DNA from: Demequina sp. NBRC 110054
GTDB taxonomy: Bacteria; Actinomycetota; Actinomycetes; Actinomycetales; Demequinaceae
Assembly (NCBI RefSeq): GCF_002090115.1
Contig: NZ_BBRK01000004.1
Span: forward strand, 620,001-684,000
Reading direction: 5' to 3'
DNA: 64,000 bases
Shown here: piece after piece, positions 18,470 to 27,432 of the stretch
How the letters are laid out: the number at the start of each line of letters is the position of its first letter
Position numbering within the stretch: the stretch's first letter is position 1
Notes under the pieces: model-generated
What the model was told of the DNA's origin: nothing
The model's database searches: none
Seen by the model: the letters and a program-made list of their open reading frames with translations, nothing else
Translations under genes and position numbers: made by a program

Positions 18470-19291
18470 ATGACCACCACCACGACCACGCGGATACGCA
18501 CACTCGACAGCCGCGACCTGCCCGACGACGAGCAGTACCCCCTGTGGAAGATCCTCGCGATCTGGGCAGCGACGGCGCTGCCCATGGGGGTCGGCCTGTG
18601 GTGGGTCATGCCCACCTTCATCGCTCCGCGGATGGACGTGCCAGCGCTCGGCTGGCTGCTGCTCGCGACTGTCGGACTCGTGTGGCAGGCCGTGCTCGCC
18701 TTCCTGATCCTGCGCCGCGAGGTGCGCCCCTTCACGTGGGAGAACCTCAAGCGCCGCCTGTGGCTCGGCAAGCCGCGCAGCCCGCGCACGGGACGCACGA
18801 GTTGGCGATTCCTGTGGTGGGCCGTCGGAGCGGCCGCGGTCTGGGCCGGCATCGGCGCGCTCGGCCTGGTCGACCCGCTCAACGACGCGCTCGTCCACTC
18901 CTTCCCCGCCATCGCACCTCCCGACTACGCACTGATCGAGAACCTCGCGGTGCCCGAGGTCGTGGGCCAGTGGTGGATCATGGGCGTGCTGCTCGTGCTG
19001 ATCGCCGCCAACTACCTGGTCGGCGAGGAGCTGATCTTCCGGGGCATCCTGCTGCCGAAGATGCGCGGTGTGTTCGGCCGCTGGGACGTGCTCGCGAACG
19101 GGCTCCTGTTCTCCTGGTACCACCTCCACCTGATCTGGGAGGTGCCCGGCATGATGCTCACCGACTGGATCTACGCGTACCTCGCCAAGCGGTACCGCTC
19201 GTACTGGATGAGCGCGCTGTTCCATGGCATCGACGGGGTGTTCCTGCTGATCGTGTTCCCGCTCGCGATCGCGGGGGTCATCCAGTCCTAG
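18470..19291 (+). CDS. CPBP family intramembrane metalloprotease
   Basis: 273 residues with about six or seven transmembrane helices. The CPBP (Abi/CAAX-like) motifs are clear: GEELIFRGIL (EE-x3-R) and later WYHLHL supplying a metal-ligand His, plus a final ALFHGIDG. These proteases cleave within or near the membrane; substrates in actinobacteria are mostly unknown, and some act in bacteriocin immunity. ATG 18470 is chosen after GAGGGGGACCC and begins with a poly-Thr stretch. It stands alone and ends in a strong terminator. Confidence 0.88.
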   Translation: MTTTTTTRIRTLDSRDLPDDEQYPLWKILAIWAATALPMGVGLWWVMPTFIAPRMDVPALGWLLLATVGLVWQAVLAFLILRREVRPFTWENLKRRLWLGKPRSPRTGRTSWRFLWWAVGAAAVWAGIGALGLVDPLNDALVHSFPAIAPPDYALIENLAVPEVVGQWWIMGVLLVLIAANYLVGEELIFRGILLPKMRGVFGRWDVLANGLLFSWYHLHLIWEVPGMMLTDWIYAYLAKRYRSYWMSALFHGIDGVFLLIVFPLAIAGVIQS

Positions 19292-19357
19292 CACCAGGGA
19301 TCCTCCCCCACCCCGCGACCGGACAGTTGTGCACGCACTCGTGACCCGCGCGACTCG

Positions 19358-19387
19358 AGGTGCGGGAGGGAATCCCCTCCCGCACCT
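19358..19387 (+). terminator. Terminator after the CPBP gene
   Basis: A perfect 13-bp stem (AGGTGCGGGAGGG and its complement) with loop AATC, 66 bp after the CPBP stop and in front of the converging hydrolase gene. Confidence 0.8.
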
Positions 19388-19513
19388 TCCGTCACAGCAT
19401 CCACAGGTGCGTGCAGAACTGCACGGGGCCGTGGGCTGCGCGCGGGCAGCGCCGGGGCGTGTGCTGCGCGCACGACGGAGCGCGGGCGAGCCGGGATCGG
19501 CGCGGTGCGCAGG

Positions 19514-20095
19514 CTAGAGCTCGGCCAGGAACTCGATCACCCGGTCGTGCATCAGGGCACCCTGGTACTTGTCGTACACGGGCAGGCCCGCGAACGCGAA
19601 CAGATGCGTCGAGCCGTCGTACTTGAACTCCTCGAGCGCACCCTCGGGGGCGAAGCGCACGAAGGCCTGCAGCTCCTGCGCCTCGCACCACGGATCGTCG
19701 ATCGCGTAGTGCAGCTGGCCCGTGAGGCTGTCGCCCCACGAGGCGGCATCGATCCACTGCGGCGACATCGCGCCGTGCATGAGGATCACGCCGCGCGCAT
19801 CCGGGTCGGTCAGCGCGAGCACCTCGGCGACCGCGGCTCCCAGGGAGAAGCCCGCGTAGACGGGGTTCTGGCCGAGACCGCCGTGATCCGCGATCGCGTC
19901 GCGCACCGCGGCGACGTGCTCGCTCAGCGGCACGGCATCAGCGCGCTCGACGCCCGCGTCGAGGTCCTCGTAGGTGTCGCCTCCGTAGAGGTCGGGGACG
20001 ATCACGTCATGCCCTTCGGCACGAAGATCGTCGGCCCACGCGAGGACAGTGGGCGTGAGGCCGAGCGCGGAATGGATGAGGACGACGGTGGCCAT
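19514..20095 (-). CDS. Dienelactone hydrolase-like alpha/beta hydrolase (paralogue 2)
   Basis: 193 residues, clearly paralogous to the protein at 14556-15131: both start MATVVL(V/I)HSALGLT and share AGFSLGA (nucleophile Ser), an Asp-Asp-Pro-Trp acid region and a THLF/AHLF catalytic-His motif. The middle region differs more, so the substrates may differ. GGGAG precedes ATG 20095. The next gene upstream on the same strand is a VOC protein 24 bp away, so the two probably form an operon. Confidence 0.85.
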   Translation of the reverse strand: MATVVLIHSALGLTPTVLAWADDLRAEGHDVIVPDLYGGDTYEDLDAGVERADAVPLSEHVAAVRDAIADHGGLGQNPVYAGFSLGAAVAEVLALTDPDARGVILMHGAMSPQWIDAASWGDSLTGQLHYAIDDPWCEAQELQAFVRFAPEGALEEFKYDGSTHLFAFAGLPVYDKYQGALMHDRVIEFLAEL

Positions 20096-20119
20096 GAGGA
20101 CTCCCTTCCGCCCCTCACG

Positions 20120-20578
20120 CTACGCGGGTGAGGCGTCGCGCGCCGCCTCGACAGGCGCGACGAGCATCCATCGGATGCCGAACCTGTCCTGCACGGTCGC
20201 GAAGTGCTGCCCCCACGGCATCGGCGCCGGGTTGGAGGCCTCGAGCGCGGCCTCGGAGAGCCCGAAAAACAGGTGGTTGAGCTGCGCCAAGTCATCGCAC
20301 TCGAGATTGATCGACATCGCGTTGCCGAGCCTCAGCATGTGGCCCATGCTCGGCGAGATGTCTGTACCCATGATCTCGTGGCCGCCGAGCAAAGGCAGCG
20401 CGACGTGGAGCACCCCGGCGGCCTCCTCCGGCGGGACGGCCGGCAGACCGTCGCCCGAGGGGAGGGATGACTTCCGCGTCAATGGAGCGGAGTACTGCGT
20501 CCCGAAGACCTCCTTGTAGAACGCGAAGGCCTCCTCGCAGGTGCCGTCGAAGTTGAGATACGTGCTGACCTTGGCCAT
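20120..20578 (-). CDS. VOC family protein (PhnB-like glyoxalase fold)
   Basis: 152 residues with two beta-alpha-beta3 modules of the vicinal-oxygen-chelate fold, opening STYLNFDGTCEEAFAFYKEVFGTQ and ending with a second module (WGQHFATVQDRFGIRWML), the typical PhnB/DUF3995-like arrangement. Metal ligands are not conserved, so this may bind rather than convert a ligand. GGAGAGG precedes ATG 20578. Probably first gene of a two-gene operon with the hydrolase. Confidence 0.88.
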   Translation of the reverse strand: MAKVSTYLNFDGTCEEAFAFYKEVFGTQYSAPLTRKSSLPSGDGLPAVPPEEAAGVLHVALPLLGGHEIMGTDISPSMGHMLRLGNAMSINLECDDLAQLNHLFFGLSEAALEASNPAPMPWGQHFATVQDRFGIRWMLVAPVEAARDASPA

Positions 20579-20699
20579 GGAAGCCTCTCCATTCGCGGCG
20601 CGCGACGATGCGTGCCCTCCCTCAGGCTAGGACCAGCGCCTATGCCGACGCCAGAGGCACCCGCGGCCGCGTCGTCGAGGCGCGGCGGGTGCGTCGGCA

Positions 20700-20747
20700 C
20701 ACGCGAGGCCGCCGGGCCCGTGGGGGCGGGTCCGGCGGCCTCGCGTG
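20700..20747 (-). terminator. Strong terminator of the lipoprotein operon
   Basis: A perfect 16-bp inverted repeat (CACGCGAGGCCGCCGG and its complement), extended inward by further pairs, lies just beyond the stop of the minus-strand gene at 20761. It probably ends the 23926-20761 transcript. Confidence 0.8.
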
Positions 20748-20760
20748 CGGTCTATGCGGG

Positions 20761-22515
20761 TCAGGATGCGGTCAGAGTGCCGAGCTCCTCGCCGCCGGAG
20801 AGCGTGCCGCCGATCGTCAGCGGTCCGACCTCCTCGCCACCGGAGACCTCGCCGTCGGCGTACACGGTGTAGGTCTCCCCCGACTCGAGCTCGGCGGAGG
20901 ACAGGATGAGCGAGGCGGACAGCTTCTCGGTCGTGAACGACATCACGAGCTCGCCGTCCGAGTCGACCACCGAGATCACGGTGCCCTCCGTGACGCTGGA
21001 GCCGAAGGTCATGCCGAGCACCGCCTGGTCGCCGCCGTCGGGCGCCTCGGCCATGCCGGACGAGCCCGACGCGGCGATCGTGCCGCCGTCGATGTCGAAC
21101 GTGCCGTTGTAGTCGATCGCGCCGTTGCCGCTGTCCTCGGGTCCGGAGATGACGACGGTGCCGCCGGTCATCGTGATGGTCCCGTTCGAGTCGAGCCCAT
21201 CGCCGTCGGCGTCGATGAGGTACGTGCCGCCTGAGATGTAGACCTCGACGCTGACCGTCGTCGAGTCATCGGCGACCGTCTCGGTCTCGGTGGTGTCGGT
21301 GGCGGTCGAGTAGTCGGCGGTCTCCGCGGTCGTCGAGTCGTCCGAGCCGGAGGTGTCGGAAGCGCCGTGGCTGCCGGGTCCGCCGCCCATGCCGCCCCCG
21401 CCGCCGCCCATGCCGCCCATCTCGGACGAGCCGGAGCCGTCGGAGCCGTTGATGCCGTCATCGCTCGAGACGATGCTGACGGCGCCCGAGTCGAGGTAGA
21501 TCACGGCGGCCTCGAGGCCCTCATACGAGTTGAGGATGTCGATCTCGGCGTCGCCGATGCGCAGATAGACCTCGGAGTGGATGCCGTCGTCGCCGGCGTC
21601 GACCGTCATGTCGCCGCCCTCGATCGTGACCTGGTTGGCCGCGTCGATCCCGTCGGTGCCGGCGGTCAGGTCGATCGTGCCGCCAGCGATCCAGACGATG
21701 CCGACGTAGCGGTCGGGCTCGTCCTCGTCGGCCTCGTTGTCGGACTTCAGCGCGTCGCCGGTCGCGTCGACCGTGACGGTGCCGTCGAGGATGATCAGGT
21801 GGTCCTTGCCACGGATGCCGTCGTCGGCCGCGCTCACCTCGTACGTGCCGGAGGCGATGACGAGCGAGTCCTTGGACGTGATGCCGTCGTTGCGCCCGGC
21901 GTCGACCACGAGGGTGCCCTCGCCCGCGAGGAACAGGTCCGCGGTCGAGTAGATCGCGGCGCCGCCCGTGTCCTCGTCGGTGTCGTCGTACGTGCCGGTG
22001 TCGGAGACGTAGTTGGTGCTGCCCGACGCCGTGTAGAGGATGAGGTTGTCCGCGTCGTCGACCGTGATCGCCGGCGCGCCGTCGCTCGTGATGTCGACGC
22101 CGTCGAGGATCAGGGTGACGTCGCCGTCGGCGACGTCGACGACGATCTGGCCGTCGGAGAGCTCGCCGGACAGCACGTACGTGCCAGCCGCGGTGATCGT
22201 GATGGTGTCGCCGTCGACGGAGACGCCGTCCCCGCCCGAGGAGGCGCCGTCGGCGAGGGTGATCTCGGTCGCCGAGGACGCGTCGGGGGACAGGTCGACG
22301 TCGGGGAGGTCGATGTCGTCGTAGGTCGCCTCACCCTCGGCGACCGCGCTCGACACGGTCTCCGTCGACGAGTCCGAGGACTCGGAGGTCGTCGTGTCGG
22401 AGCCGCTCGCCGAGTCCGACGAGTCGGTCGTGTCCGAGGTGCAGCCGGCGAGCAGAAGCGCGCTCGTCGCGGCGAGGGAGGCGAAGGCCAGCGCGGGCCT
22501 GCGGGGGAACTTCAT
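20761..22515 (-). CDS. Secreted lipoprotein with carbohydrate-binding-like (DUF4353) domain
   Basis: 584 residues. A signal peptide ends in the lipobox LLLAGC (lipidated Cys25). A Ser/Thr/Asp-rich linker leads to a long repetitive beta-structured domain with many short strands of the form DGTITIT-AGTYVLSG and DSLVIASGTYEVSAADDGI. This is the pattern of the carbohydrate-binding-domain (DUF4353) family found next to CotH or VTC genes. A Gly/Met-rich stretch (GMGGGGGGMGGGPGSHG) interrupts it. Probably exposed on the cell surface. It belongs to the same transcript as the VTC and DUF4956 genes (gap 20 bp). Confidence 0.85.
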   Translation of the reverse strand: MKFPRRPALAFASLAATSALLLAGCTSDTTDSSDSASGSDTTTSESSDSSTETVSSAVAEGEATYDDIDLPDVDLSPDASSATEITLADGASSGGDGVSVDGDTITITAAGTYVLSGELSDGQIVVDVADGDVTLILDGVDITSDGAPAITVDDADNLILYTASGSTNYVSDTGTYDDTDEDTGGAAIYSTADLFLAGEGTLVVDAGRNDGITSKDSLVIASGTYEVSAADDGIRGKDHLIILDGTVTVDATGDALKSDNEADEDEPDRYVGIVWIAGGTIDLTAGTDGIDAANQVTIEGGDMTVDAGDDGIHSEVYLRIGDAEIDILNSYEGLEAAVIYLDSGAVSIVSSDDGINGSDGSGSSEMGGMGGGGGGMGGGPGSHGASDTSGSDDSTTAETADYSTATDTTETETVADDSTTVSVEVYISGGTYLIDADGDGLDSNGTITMTGGTVVISGPEDSGNGAIDYNGTFDIDGGTIAASGSSGMAEAPDGGDQAVLGMTFGSSVTEGTVISVVDSDGELVMSFTTEKLSASLILSSAELESGETYTVYADGEVSGGEEVGPLTIGGTLSGGEELGTLTAS

Positions 22516-22535
22516 GGCGATGCCTTTCGGGGGTG

Positions 22536-23312
22536 TCAGCTCGCGAGCGCGGCCGCACCGTCGACGTGACGGCGCAGGGTTCGGGCCCAGCGGTTGGCGG
22601 GGAGGTCGGGCCGCAGCGCGGCCATGGACGTGCAGTACTTGCTCACGCGCTCGGGGCGGATGCCGCGCGCCCACAGGGCACGGTCCACCTCGCCCGCGTG
22701 ACGGGTCACCTTGGTCTCGACGATGAGGCGCTCGTCGTACGCGACGGAGTTGCCAGCCGGGTCATGCGCGGCCACGTCGGTATCGACGGTGACGCGACCG
22801 TCGGGGGTGACGAGCGTCGTCCGCAGGTACGTGGTCGTGAGCGACGGCCGGAGGACTCCGGCGACGGACGCGAGGCGGGGGAACTCCTCGACGAAGTCGA
22901 GCGCCTCGGAGGTGAGCCCGCCCGAGAGGTCGGGCAGCTCGTCGAGCATGCGACGCGACTTCACGGTCGCACCGGAGGCCTCGCGCTGCTTGACCTCGAT
23001 GGCGGAGATCCCAGTGTCGAGGTACCGGCGGGTGCGGACCTTCGTGCGGCGGGGACGACGGTGGGCGGCCTCGCGGTACATCCGCAGATCGTCGGTGTCG
23101 TAGTAGACGGACTCGTAGCGGAAGGCGCGGCGCCCGTCGATCTCGAGCACCCGGACCGAGTCGTGCAGCGAGCTCACGACCTCAGCCCACACGCCCGGCT
23201 CGATCAGGTACTTGCGGTCGACCCGGGTGAGCATCGCGGCCGTCTCCTCGAGCTCGTCGAGCCCGATGCTGTCCAGAGTCGCGATCTGCGACTCCCACGC
23301 GGCGGTCGTCAT
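22536..23312 (-). CDS. VTC domain (polyphosphate polymerase-like) protein
   Basis: 258 residues matching the VTC domain, the catalytic domain of yeast polyphosphate polymerase: the RVDRKYLI start, VYYDTDDLRMYREAAHRRPRRTKVRTRRY with its basic cluster, IEVKQRE, and the C-terminal TKVTRHAGEVDRAL. Basic residues that bind phosphate chains in the tunnel fold appear conserved. In bacteria this domain often sits beside DUF4956 and CotH/DUF4353 genes, as here; its product there is not established. The ATG at 23312 overlaps the DUF4956 stop by 4 bases. Confidence 0.92.
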   Translation of the reverse strand: MTTAAWESQIATLDSIGLDELEETAAMLTRVDRKYLIEPGVWAEVVSSLHDSVRVLEIDGRRAFRYESVYYDTDDLRMYREAAHRRPRRTKVRTRRYLDTGISAIEVKQREASGATVKSRRMLDELPDLSGGLTSEALDFVEEFPRLASVAGVLRPSLTTTYLRTTLVTPDGRVTVDTDVAAHDPAGNSVAYDERLIVETKVTRHAGEVDRALWARGIRPERVSKYCTSMAALRPDLPANRWARTLRRHVDGAAALAS

Positions 23313-23926
23313 CGCAGCACCGTGGGGGTCGGCTCGGTGCGGACGTCACCCGTCGCGGCGACGCCGTCCAGCGCGTCGTCCGGGTCGATCAGCGTGTAGC
23401 GGACCTCGCAGGCCGTCGTCTCCGCCACGTAGTCGACCTTGCGGATCGAGATGCGGTGGACGTTCGCGCCGAGCATCGCGGACGCGAGAGCGGTCGCCTC
23501 CTTCTCGTCGGCGACAGCGCGGTCGAGCACGAGCTGCGTGAGGCGGGTCTTGGCGAACAGCTGCGGGTGGTCGCCGATGAAGATGACGCCCAGGAGCACG
23601 GCCATGAGCGTGAAGCTGATCGCCGCGTTGCCCGAGGGGAAGCCTCCGAGCAGACCGAGCGCGATCGCGGTGAAGTAGTACGCGATCTCGTTGTGCTCCA
23701 TCTCGGTGGAGCGCAGGCGGATGATCGACAGCACGGCGAAGATGCCCATGCCGAAGCCGAGCGTCAGGTCGGCCGTCGCCATGGCGTAGGTGACGCCCAT
23801 CACGCCGACGTTGATCGCGAGGAAGGACACGATGAGGTCCTTGCGGCGGTGACGCGGGAAGTAGAGCCCGAACACGAGCAGGGCGACCGCGACCAGGTCG
23901 GCCGCGATGTAGATGAAGACTGACAT
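23309..23926 (-). CDS. DUF4956 family membrane protein
   Basis: 205 residues with four transmembrane segments in the first ~120, then a cytoplasmic domain (LLGANVHRISIRKVDYVAETTACEVRYTL). This is the DUF4956 pattern, a family almost always linked to a VTC-domain gene. ATG 23926 follows GGAGCC. First gene of the minus-strand three-gene transcript, divergent from the two-component system. Function unknown; with VTC it may form a membrane polyphosphate- or polymer-related complex. Confidence 0.92.
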   Translation of the reverse strand: MSVFIYIAADLVAVALLVFGLYFPRHRRKDLIVSFLAINVGVMGVTYAMATADLTLGFGMGIFAVLSIIRLRSTEMEHNEIAYYFTAIALGLLGGFPSGNAAISFTLMAVLLGVIFIGDHPQLFAKTRLTQLVLDRAVADEKEATALASAMLGANVHRISIRKVDYVAETTACEVRYTLIDPDDALDGVAATGDVRTEPTPTVLR

Positions 23927-23966
23927 GGCGTGGCTCCTCACGAGGCGAATACGGTTCCTGAAGGCT

Positions 23967-23982
23967 GTTCACCTTTCGTTCA
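23967..23982. promoter_or_regulatory. 11-bp-spaced GTTCA direct repeat in the divergent promoter
   Basis: GTTCA at 23967-23971 and again at 23978-23982 gives an 11-bp period, typical of OmpR/PhoB-type tandem sites. A mirrored GAACGAA cluster begins at 23994. The 248-bp gap also holds a -10-like TATAAG (24061-24066) and a GCCGGG-CCCGGC hairpin (24094-24110). It is a plausible target of the adjacent response regulator. Confidence 0.4.
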
Positions 23983-24174
23983 TCTAGTACACCGAACGAA
24001 CCTGGGAACGGGCTCAGAACCAGGACAGAAGGGTGCGGGAGCCTCCCACGTGCACGCATGTATAAGGCCAAGCCGCCCGTTTCCGCACGATTCGCCGGGA
24101 ACCTCCCGGCCAGTCTGAGCGTTCTGAACACTTCCTCTTGGCGAACCTGGAGGCGACTTTGCGAGACTGGGGTC

Positions 24175-24864
24175 ATGTCACAGCGCCGAATCCTGGTTGT
24201 CGACGACGAGGACAACCTCCGCACCATGCTCGTTGCCGCCCTCAAGTACGAGGGTTACGACGTCTCGTTCGCACCTGATGGGCAGACCGCCCTCAAGATG
24301 GTGCGCGAGTCCGCCCCCGATCTGATCGTCCTCGACGTGATGATGCCCGACCTCGACGGCTTCGCCGTGTGCAAGCGCCTGCGCGATGCCGGCAACCGCA
24401 CGCCGGTCGTGTTCCTCACGGCGCGCGACTCGTCGTCCGACAAGGTTCAGGGGCTCCAGATCGGAGGCGACGACTATCTCTCGAAGCCGTTCGCGCTCGA
24501 GGAGCTCGTCGCGCGCGTCGAGGCCGTGCTGCGACGCGTCGACTCGTCGCCCGACTCGGCCGAGACCTGGACTCTCGCGGATCTCGTCATGGACGACGTC
24601 GCCCACCGCGTGACCCGCGCCGGTGAGGAGGTGCACCTGTCCCCCACCGAGTACAACCTCGTGAAGTTCCTGCTCCAGAACACCGGCCGCGTGCTCTCGC
24701 GCGGCCAGCTGCTGCAGAACGTGTGGGGCTACGCACCCGATGACGACCCGTCGGTCGTCGAGACCTACGTGGGCTACATCCGCCGCAAGGTGGACGCCTA
24801 CGAGCCCAAGCTCATCCACACCGTCCGCGGCGTGGGCTACACGATGCGAGTGCAGCAGGCGTGA
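24175..24864 (+). CDS. OmpR family response regulator
   Basis: 229 residues. The receiver domain (VVDDEDNLRTML; phospho-acceptor Asp54 in LIVLDVMMPD; LTARDSSSDKVQGLQIGGDDYLSKPF with its conserved Lys) is followed by an OmpR-type winged helix (LVLRNTGRVLSRGQLL-like and ETYVGYIRRKVD). ATG 24175 is preferred, with GAGACT 6 bases before it. The stop overlaps the GTG of the sensor kinase gene. Its position opposite the DUF4956-VTC-lipoprotein genes suggests that it controls them. Confidence 0.95.
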   Translation: MSQRRILVVDDEDNLRTMLVAALKYEGYDVSFAPDGQTALKMVRESAPDLIVLDVMMPDLDGFAVCKRLRDAGNRTPVVFLTARDSSSDKVQGLQIGGDDYLSKPFALEELVARVEAVLRRVDSSPDSAETWTLADLVMDDVAHRVTRAGEEVHLSPTEYNLVKFLLQNTGRVLSRGQLLQNVWGYAPDDDPSVVETYVGYIRRKVDAYEPKLIHTVRGVGYTMRVQQA

Positions 24865-26348
24865 CGAACGTACGGGCGGGGATGTCCCTGCGGGCACGCC
24901 TGCTCATCGGGTTGGCGATCGTCGCCGCGATCGCCATCGGCGTCGCCGTGACCGTCACCGTCACGACCCACAGCTATCTGGTGCAGCAGCTCGAGGAGCG
25001 GCTCGAGTCGTATTCGGACCCGATCGACTCCTTCCTCGGTCGCCGCGGCGGCGGCTCGCAGGACCTCGCGCCCGTGAGCCCTCCCGACGCCCTCACCGAG
25101 GACGAGGAGGAGATGGGTGAGCGCCCCTCGGACGCCTACACCGGCCTTCTCGATCAGGACGGCAACTGGGCCTTCCTCCTCGAGTCGAACACCGGCGACG
25201 GCGATTCAGTCCCGGACATCGACTCGATCGACACCTCGAAGCTGTCGACGACGGACGACGTCTACTTCACGGTGGGGGCGCAGGAAGGGGCGGACAGCGA
25301 GTATCTGGTCCTGGTCCGCTACTCGGACACTTTCGACGCGTGGTCCTTCACGGCGGTGTCGCTGGACAGCGTGCACGACGCGACGACCCAGCTCATCGTG
25401 ATCGAGACCCTCGGCATCATCGCGCTGCTCGCAGGCCTGAGCCTCGTCGCGCTGTGGGTGATCCGGCTCGGCATCACGCCGATGCGACAGATGGTCGACG
25501 CGTCGAAGCAGATCGCGGAGGGAGACATGTCGGTGCGCCTCGAGGGCGCCTCCGCCGGCTCCGAGAGCCACGACCTCGCGATCGCGCTGAACTCGATGAT
25601 CGGCCGCCTGACCGCCTCCCTTACTGAGCGCGAGCGCTCCGAGAAGAAGCTCAGGGAGTTCGTCGCCGACGCCTCGCACGAGCTGCGCACCCCGCTCACG
25701 ACCGTGCTCGGCTACGCCCAGCTCTACCGCAAGGGGGCGCTCGCCGAGAAGTCCGACGTGGACGACGCGTGGAACCGCACCGAGGCCGAGGCCAGCCGCA
25801 TGAAGCGTCTGGTCGAGGAGATGCTCGAGCTCGCGAAGTTCGACGCCCTCCCCGAGCTGCAGCGCGTGGACATCGACATCACGGCGCTCGCCGCCGAGAT
25901 CGTCGGCGACTCCGCCGCGGCGCACGCCGAGACCGAGTTCGCGCTCGACGCGGACGGGCCCGCCGTCGCCGCGATCGACCCCGACAAGGTGCGCCAGGCG
26001 GTGTTGAACCTCGTCCGCAACGCCGCGATCCACGGCGGCGATCACGTCAACGTCCGCGTGACCGCTACCGACGGCGCTGTGCGCATCGCGGTCGAGGACG
26101 ACGGACCCGGCATGACGCCCGAGATCGCCGCCCGAGCGACCGAACGCTTCGTGCGCGGCGACTCGTCGCGCTCGCGCGCCAAGGGCGGGGGCTCGGGGCT
26201 GGGGCTCGCCATCACCGCGGCGATCGTCGACGCCCATGGAGGCACGCTGTCGGTCGCGAGCACCGTCGGTCACGGCACCACGGTGACGCTCACGATCCCG
26301 CGCGCGCCGCTCACCACGGGCGCGGTGCCCGTGCTGACGCAGGACTGA
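24861..26348 (+). CDS. Two-component sensor histidine kinase
   Basis: 495 residues. TM1 (~14-36), an extracytoplasmic sensor of ~125 residues that is strongly acidic, TM2 (~170-192), HAMP, a HisKA domain with phospho-His in DASHELRTPLTTV (~272), and an HATPase domain with the N-box NLVRNAA, DDGPGM and GGGSGLGLAI. GTG 24861 overlaps the regulator's stop (GTGA). The very acidic sensor could bind a metal or cationic ligand. Partner of the preceding regulator. Confidence 0.95.
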   Translation: MTNVRAGMSLRARLLIGLAIVAAIAIGVAVTVTVTTHSYLVQQLEERLESYSDPIDSFLGRRGGGSQDLAPVSPPDALTEDEEEMGERPSDAYTGLLDQDGNWAFLLESNTGDGDSVPDIDSIDTSKLSTTDDVYFTVGAQEGADSEYLVLVRYSDTFDAWSFTAVSLDSVHDATTQLIVIETLGIIALLAGLSLVALWVIRLGITPMRQMVDASKQIAEGDMSVRLEGASAGSESHDLAIALNSMIGRLTASLTERERSEKKLREFVADASHELRTPLTTVLGYAQLYRKGALAEKSDVDDAWNRTEAEASRMKRLVEEMLELAKFDALPELQRVDIDITALAAEIVGDSAAAHAETEFALDADGPAVAAIDPDKVRQAVLNLVRNAAIHGGDHVNVRVTATDGAVRIAVEDDGPGMTPEIAARATERFVRGDSSRSRAKGGGSGLGLAITAAIVDAHGGTLSVASTVGHGTTVTLTIPRAPLTTGAVPVLTQD

Positions 26349-26356
26349 TCGGACCC

Positions 26357-26382
26357 GGCCCGGGCGGGCCACCGCCCGGGCC
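26357..26382. terminator. Bidirectional terminator hairpin
   Basis: GGCCCGGGCGG-GCCA-CCGCCCGGGCC, a perfect 11-bp stem between convergent genes ending at 26348 and 26428. A GCATCGTCC motif follows at 26389. Confidence 0.7.
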
Positions 26383-26427
26383 ACCCCCGCATCGTCCTGG
26401 CCCGCATGACCCCCGAGCCTCGCTCTG

Positions 26428-27408
26428 TCAGTCGTCCTGAAGCATCCGCTCCAGTCGCGCGTAGCTGGTCTCCATGCCACCGACCATCCCGGTGCCGAGG
26501 ATCATGTCCTTGGTGGCCGCGTCGGGGTACTGGATCACGAGCGTGATCAGGGTGCCGCCGTCGTCCTCGATCATCATGAGGTCGTTGGTGTTCTGAGGCT
26601 CCGGCACCCCGATCATGCGCTCGGTGGTGACGGCGCGACGGGGAGCGTCGACGAGCAGCACCTCGCCCTCGAAGCCGAAGGGCTCCCCCTCGGTGCCCGG
26701 CTCGGGCGCCCATGCCGTCCGATGCGTGCCGCCCGGCTCAAGGTTCAGCTCGCACTCCGTCATGCGCCAGCCGTCGGGGCCGAGCAGCCACTGCCTCTGC
26801 AGCTCCGGGGTGACGTAGGCATGCCAGACGGTGTCGCGATCCGCCTCGATCCACCGGCTGATGCGCACGTGGACCTCAGAGAGCTCCTCGAGCAGCGTGC
26901 CCTTGCCCGCGGCGAACTCCCGCAGCCCCTCGAGCACCCGGTCCATCTGCCCCATCGCCATGACCATGCCCTGCTCCATGCCCATCTCGAGCAGCTGCTG
27001 GAGCTCCTCGAGGGAGGTGAACCACGTCGTCGAGCGCAGGCGGCAGCCGTCGTCGGTCGACTCGAAGGCCATGGAGAGCCTCATGGTGGGCATCGCCGCG
27101 TTGGGGGCCCCTGAATCGTCGGCGAAACCGTCGATGACCTCGATCAGCTCTCCGGGGACGATGCGCGTGAACTCCCAGTAGCCGGCGGACGTGGTGCCGT
27201 CGGGCCCGGTCATGGAGTACAGGGAGGTGCCGCCGACCGTCATGTCGTGGCGGGTGAAGCGTGCCGGCCATCCTGGCGGACCCCAGAACAGCTCGAGCTG
27301 GCGCGGATCGGCGTACGCCTCCCACAGTCGTGCGACCGGCACCGGGAAGTCCGCGATGACGGTCAGCGTGAGTGCGTCGAGATTCTTCGTGACGTCGGTG
27401 ATGGGCAT
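26428..27408 (-). CDS. Tandem SRPBCC (AHSA1-like) protein
   Basis: 326 residues with two SRPBCC/AHSA1-type domains: the first (~1-145) with FPVPVARLWEAYADPRQLELFWGPPGWPARF, and the second (~160-326) with ISRWIEADRDTVWHAYVTPELQRQWLLGPDGW. The duplication makes it twice the usual length. The AHSA1-like fold binds hydrophobic ligands; ligand unknown. GGAAGGAA precedes ATG 27408. It lies directly downstream of an ArsR regulator gene, a well-known pairing. Confidence 0.9.
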   Translation of the reverse strand: MPITDVTKNLDALTLTVIADFPVPVARLWEAYADPRQLELFWGPPGWPARFTRHDMTVGGTSLYSMTGPDGTTSAGYWEFTRIVPGELIEVIDGFADDSGAPNAAMPTMRLSMAFESTDDGCRLRSTTWFTSLEELQQLLEMGMEQGMVMAMGQMDRVLEGLREFAAGKGTLLEELSEVHVRISRWIEADRDTVWHAYVTPELQRQWLLGPDGWRMTECELNLEPGGTHRTAWAPEPGTEGEPFGFEGEVLLVDAPRRAVTTERMIGVPEPQNTNDLMMIEDDGGTLITLVIQYPDAATKDMILGTGMVGGMETSYARLERMLQDD

Positions 27409-27432
27409 GGTGTTCCTTCCGGGGCGGAACGT

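Noticed and set aside
21367-22569. 400-residue plus-strand frame over the lipoprotein gene
   Set aside because: Val/Asp/Arg-rich shadow; the minus-strand frame has a signal peptide and repeated domain pattern.
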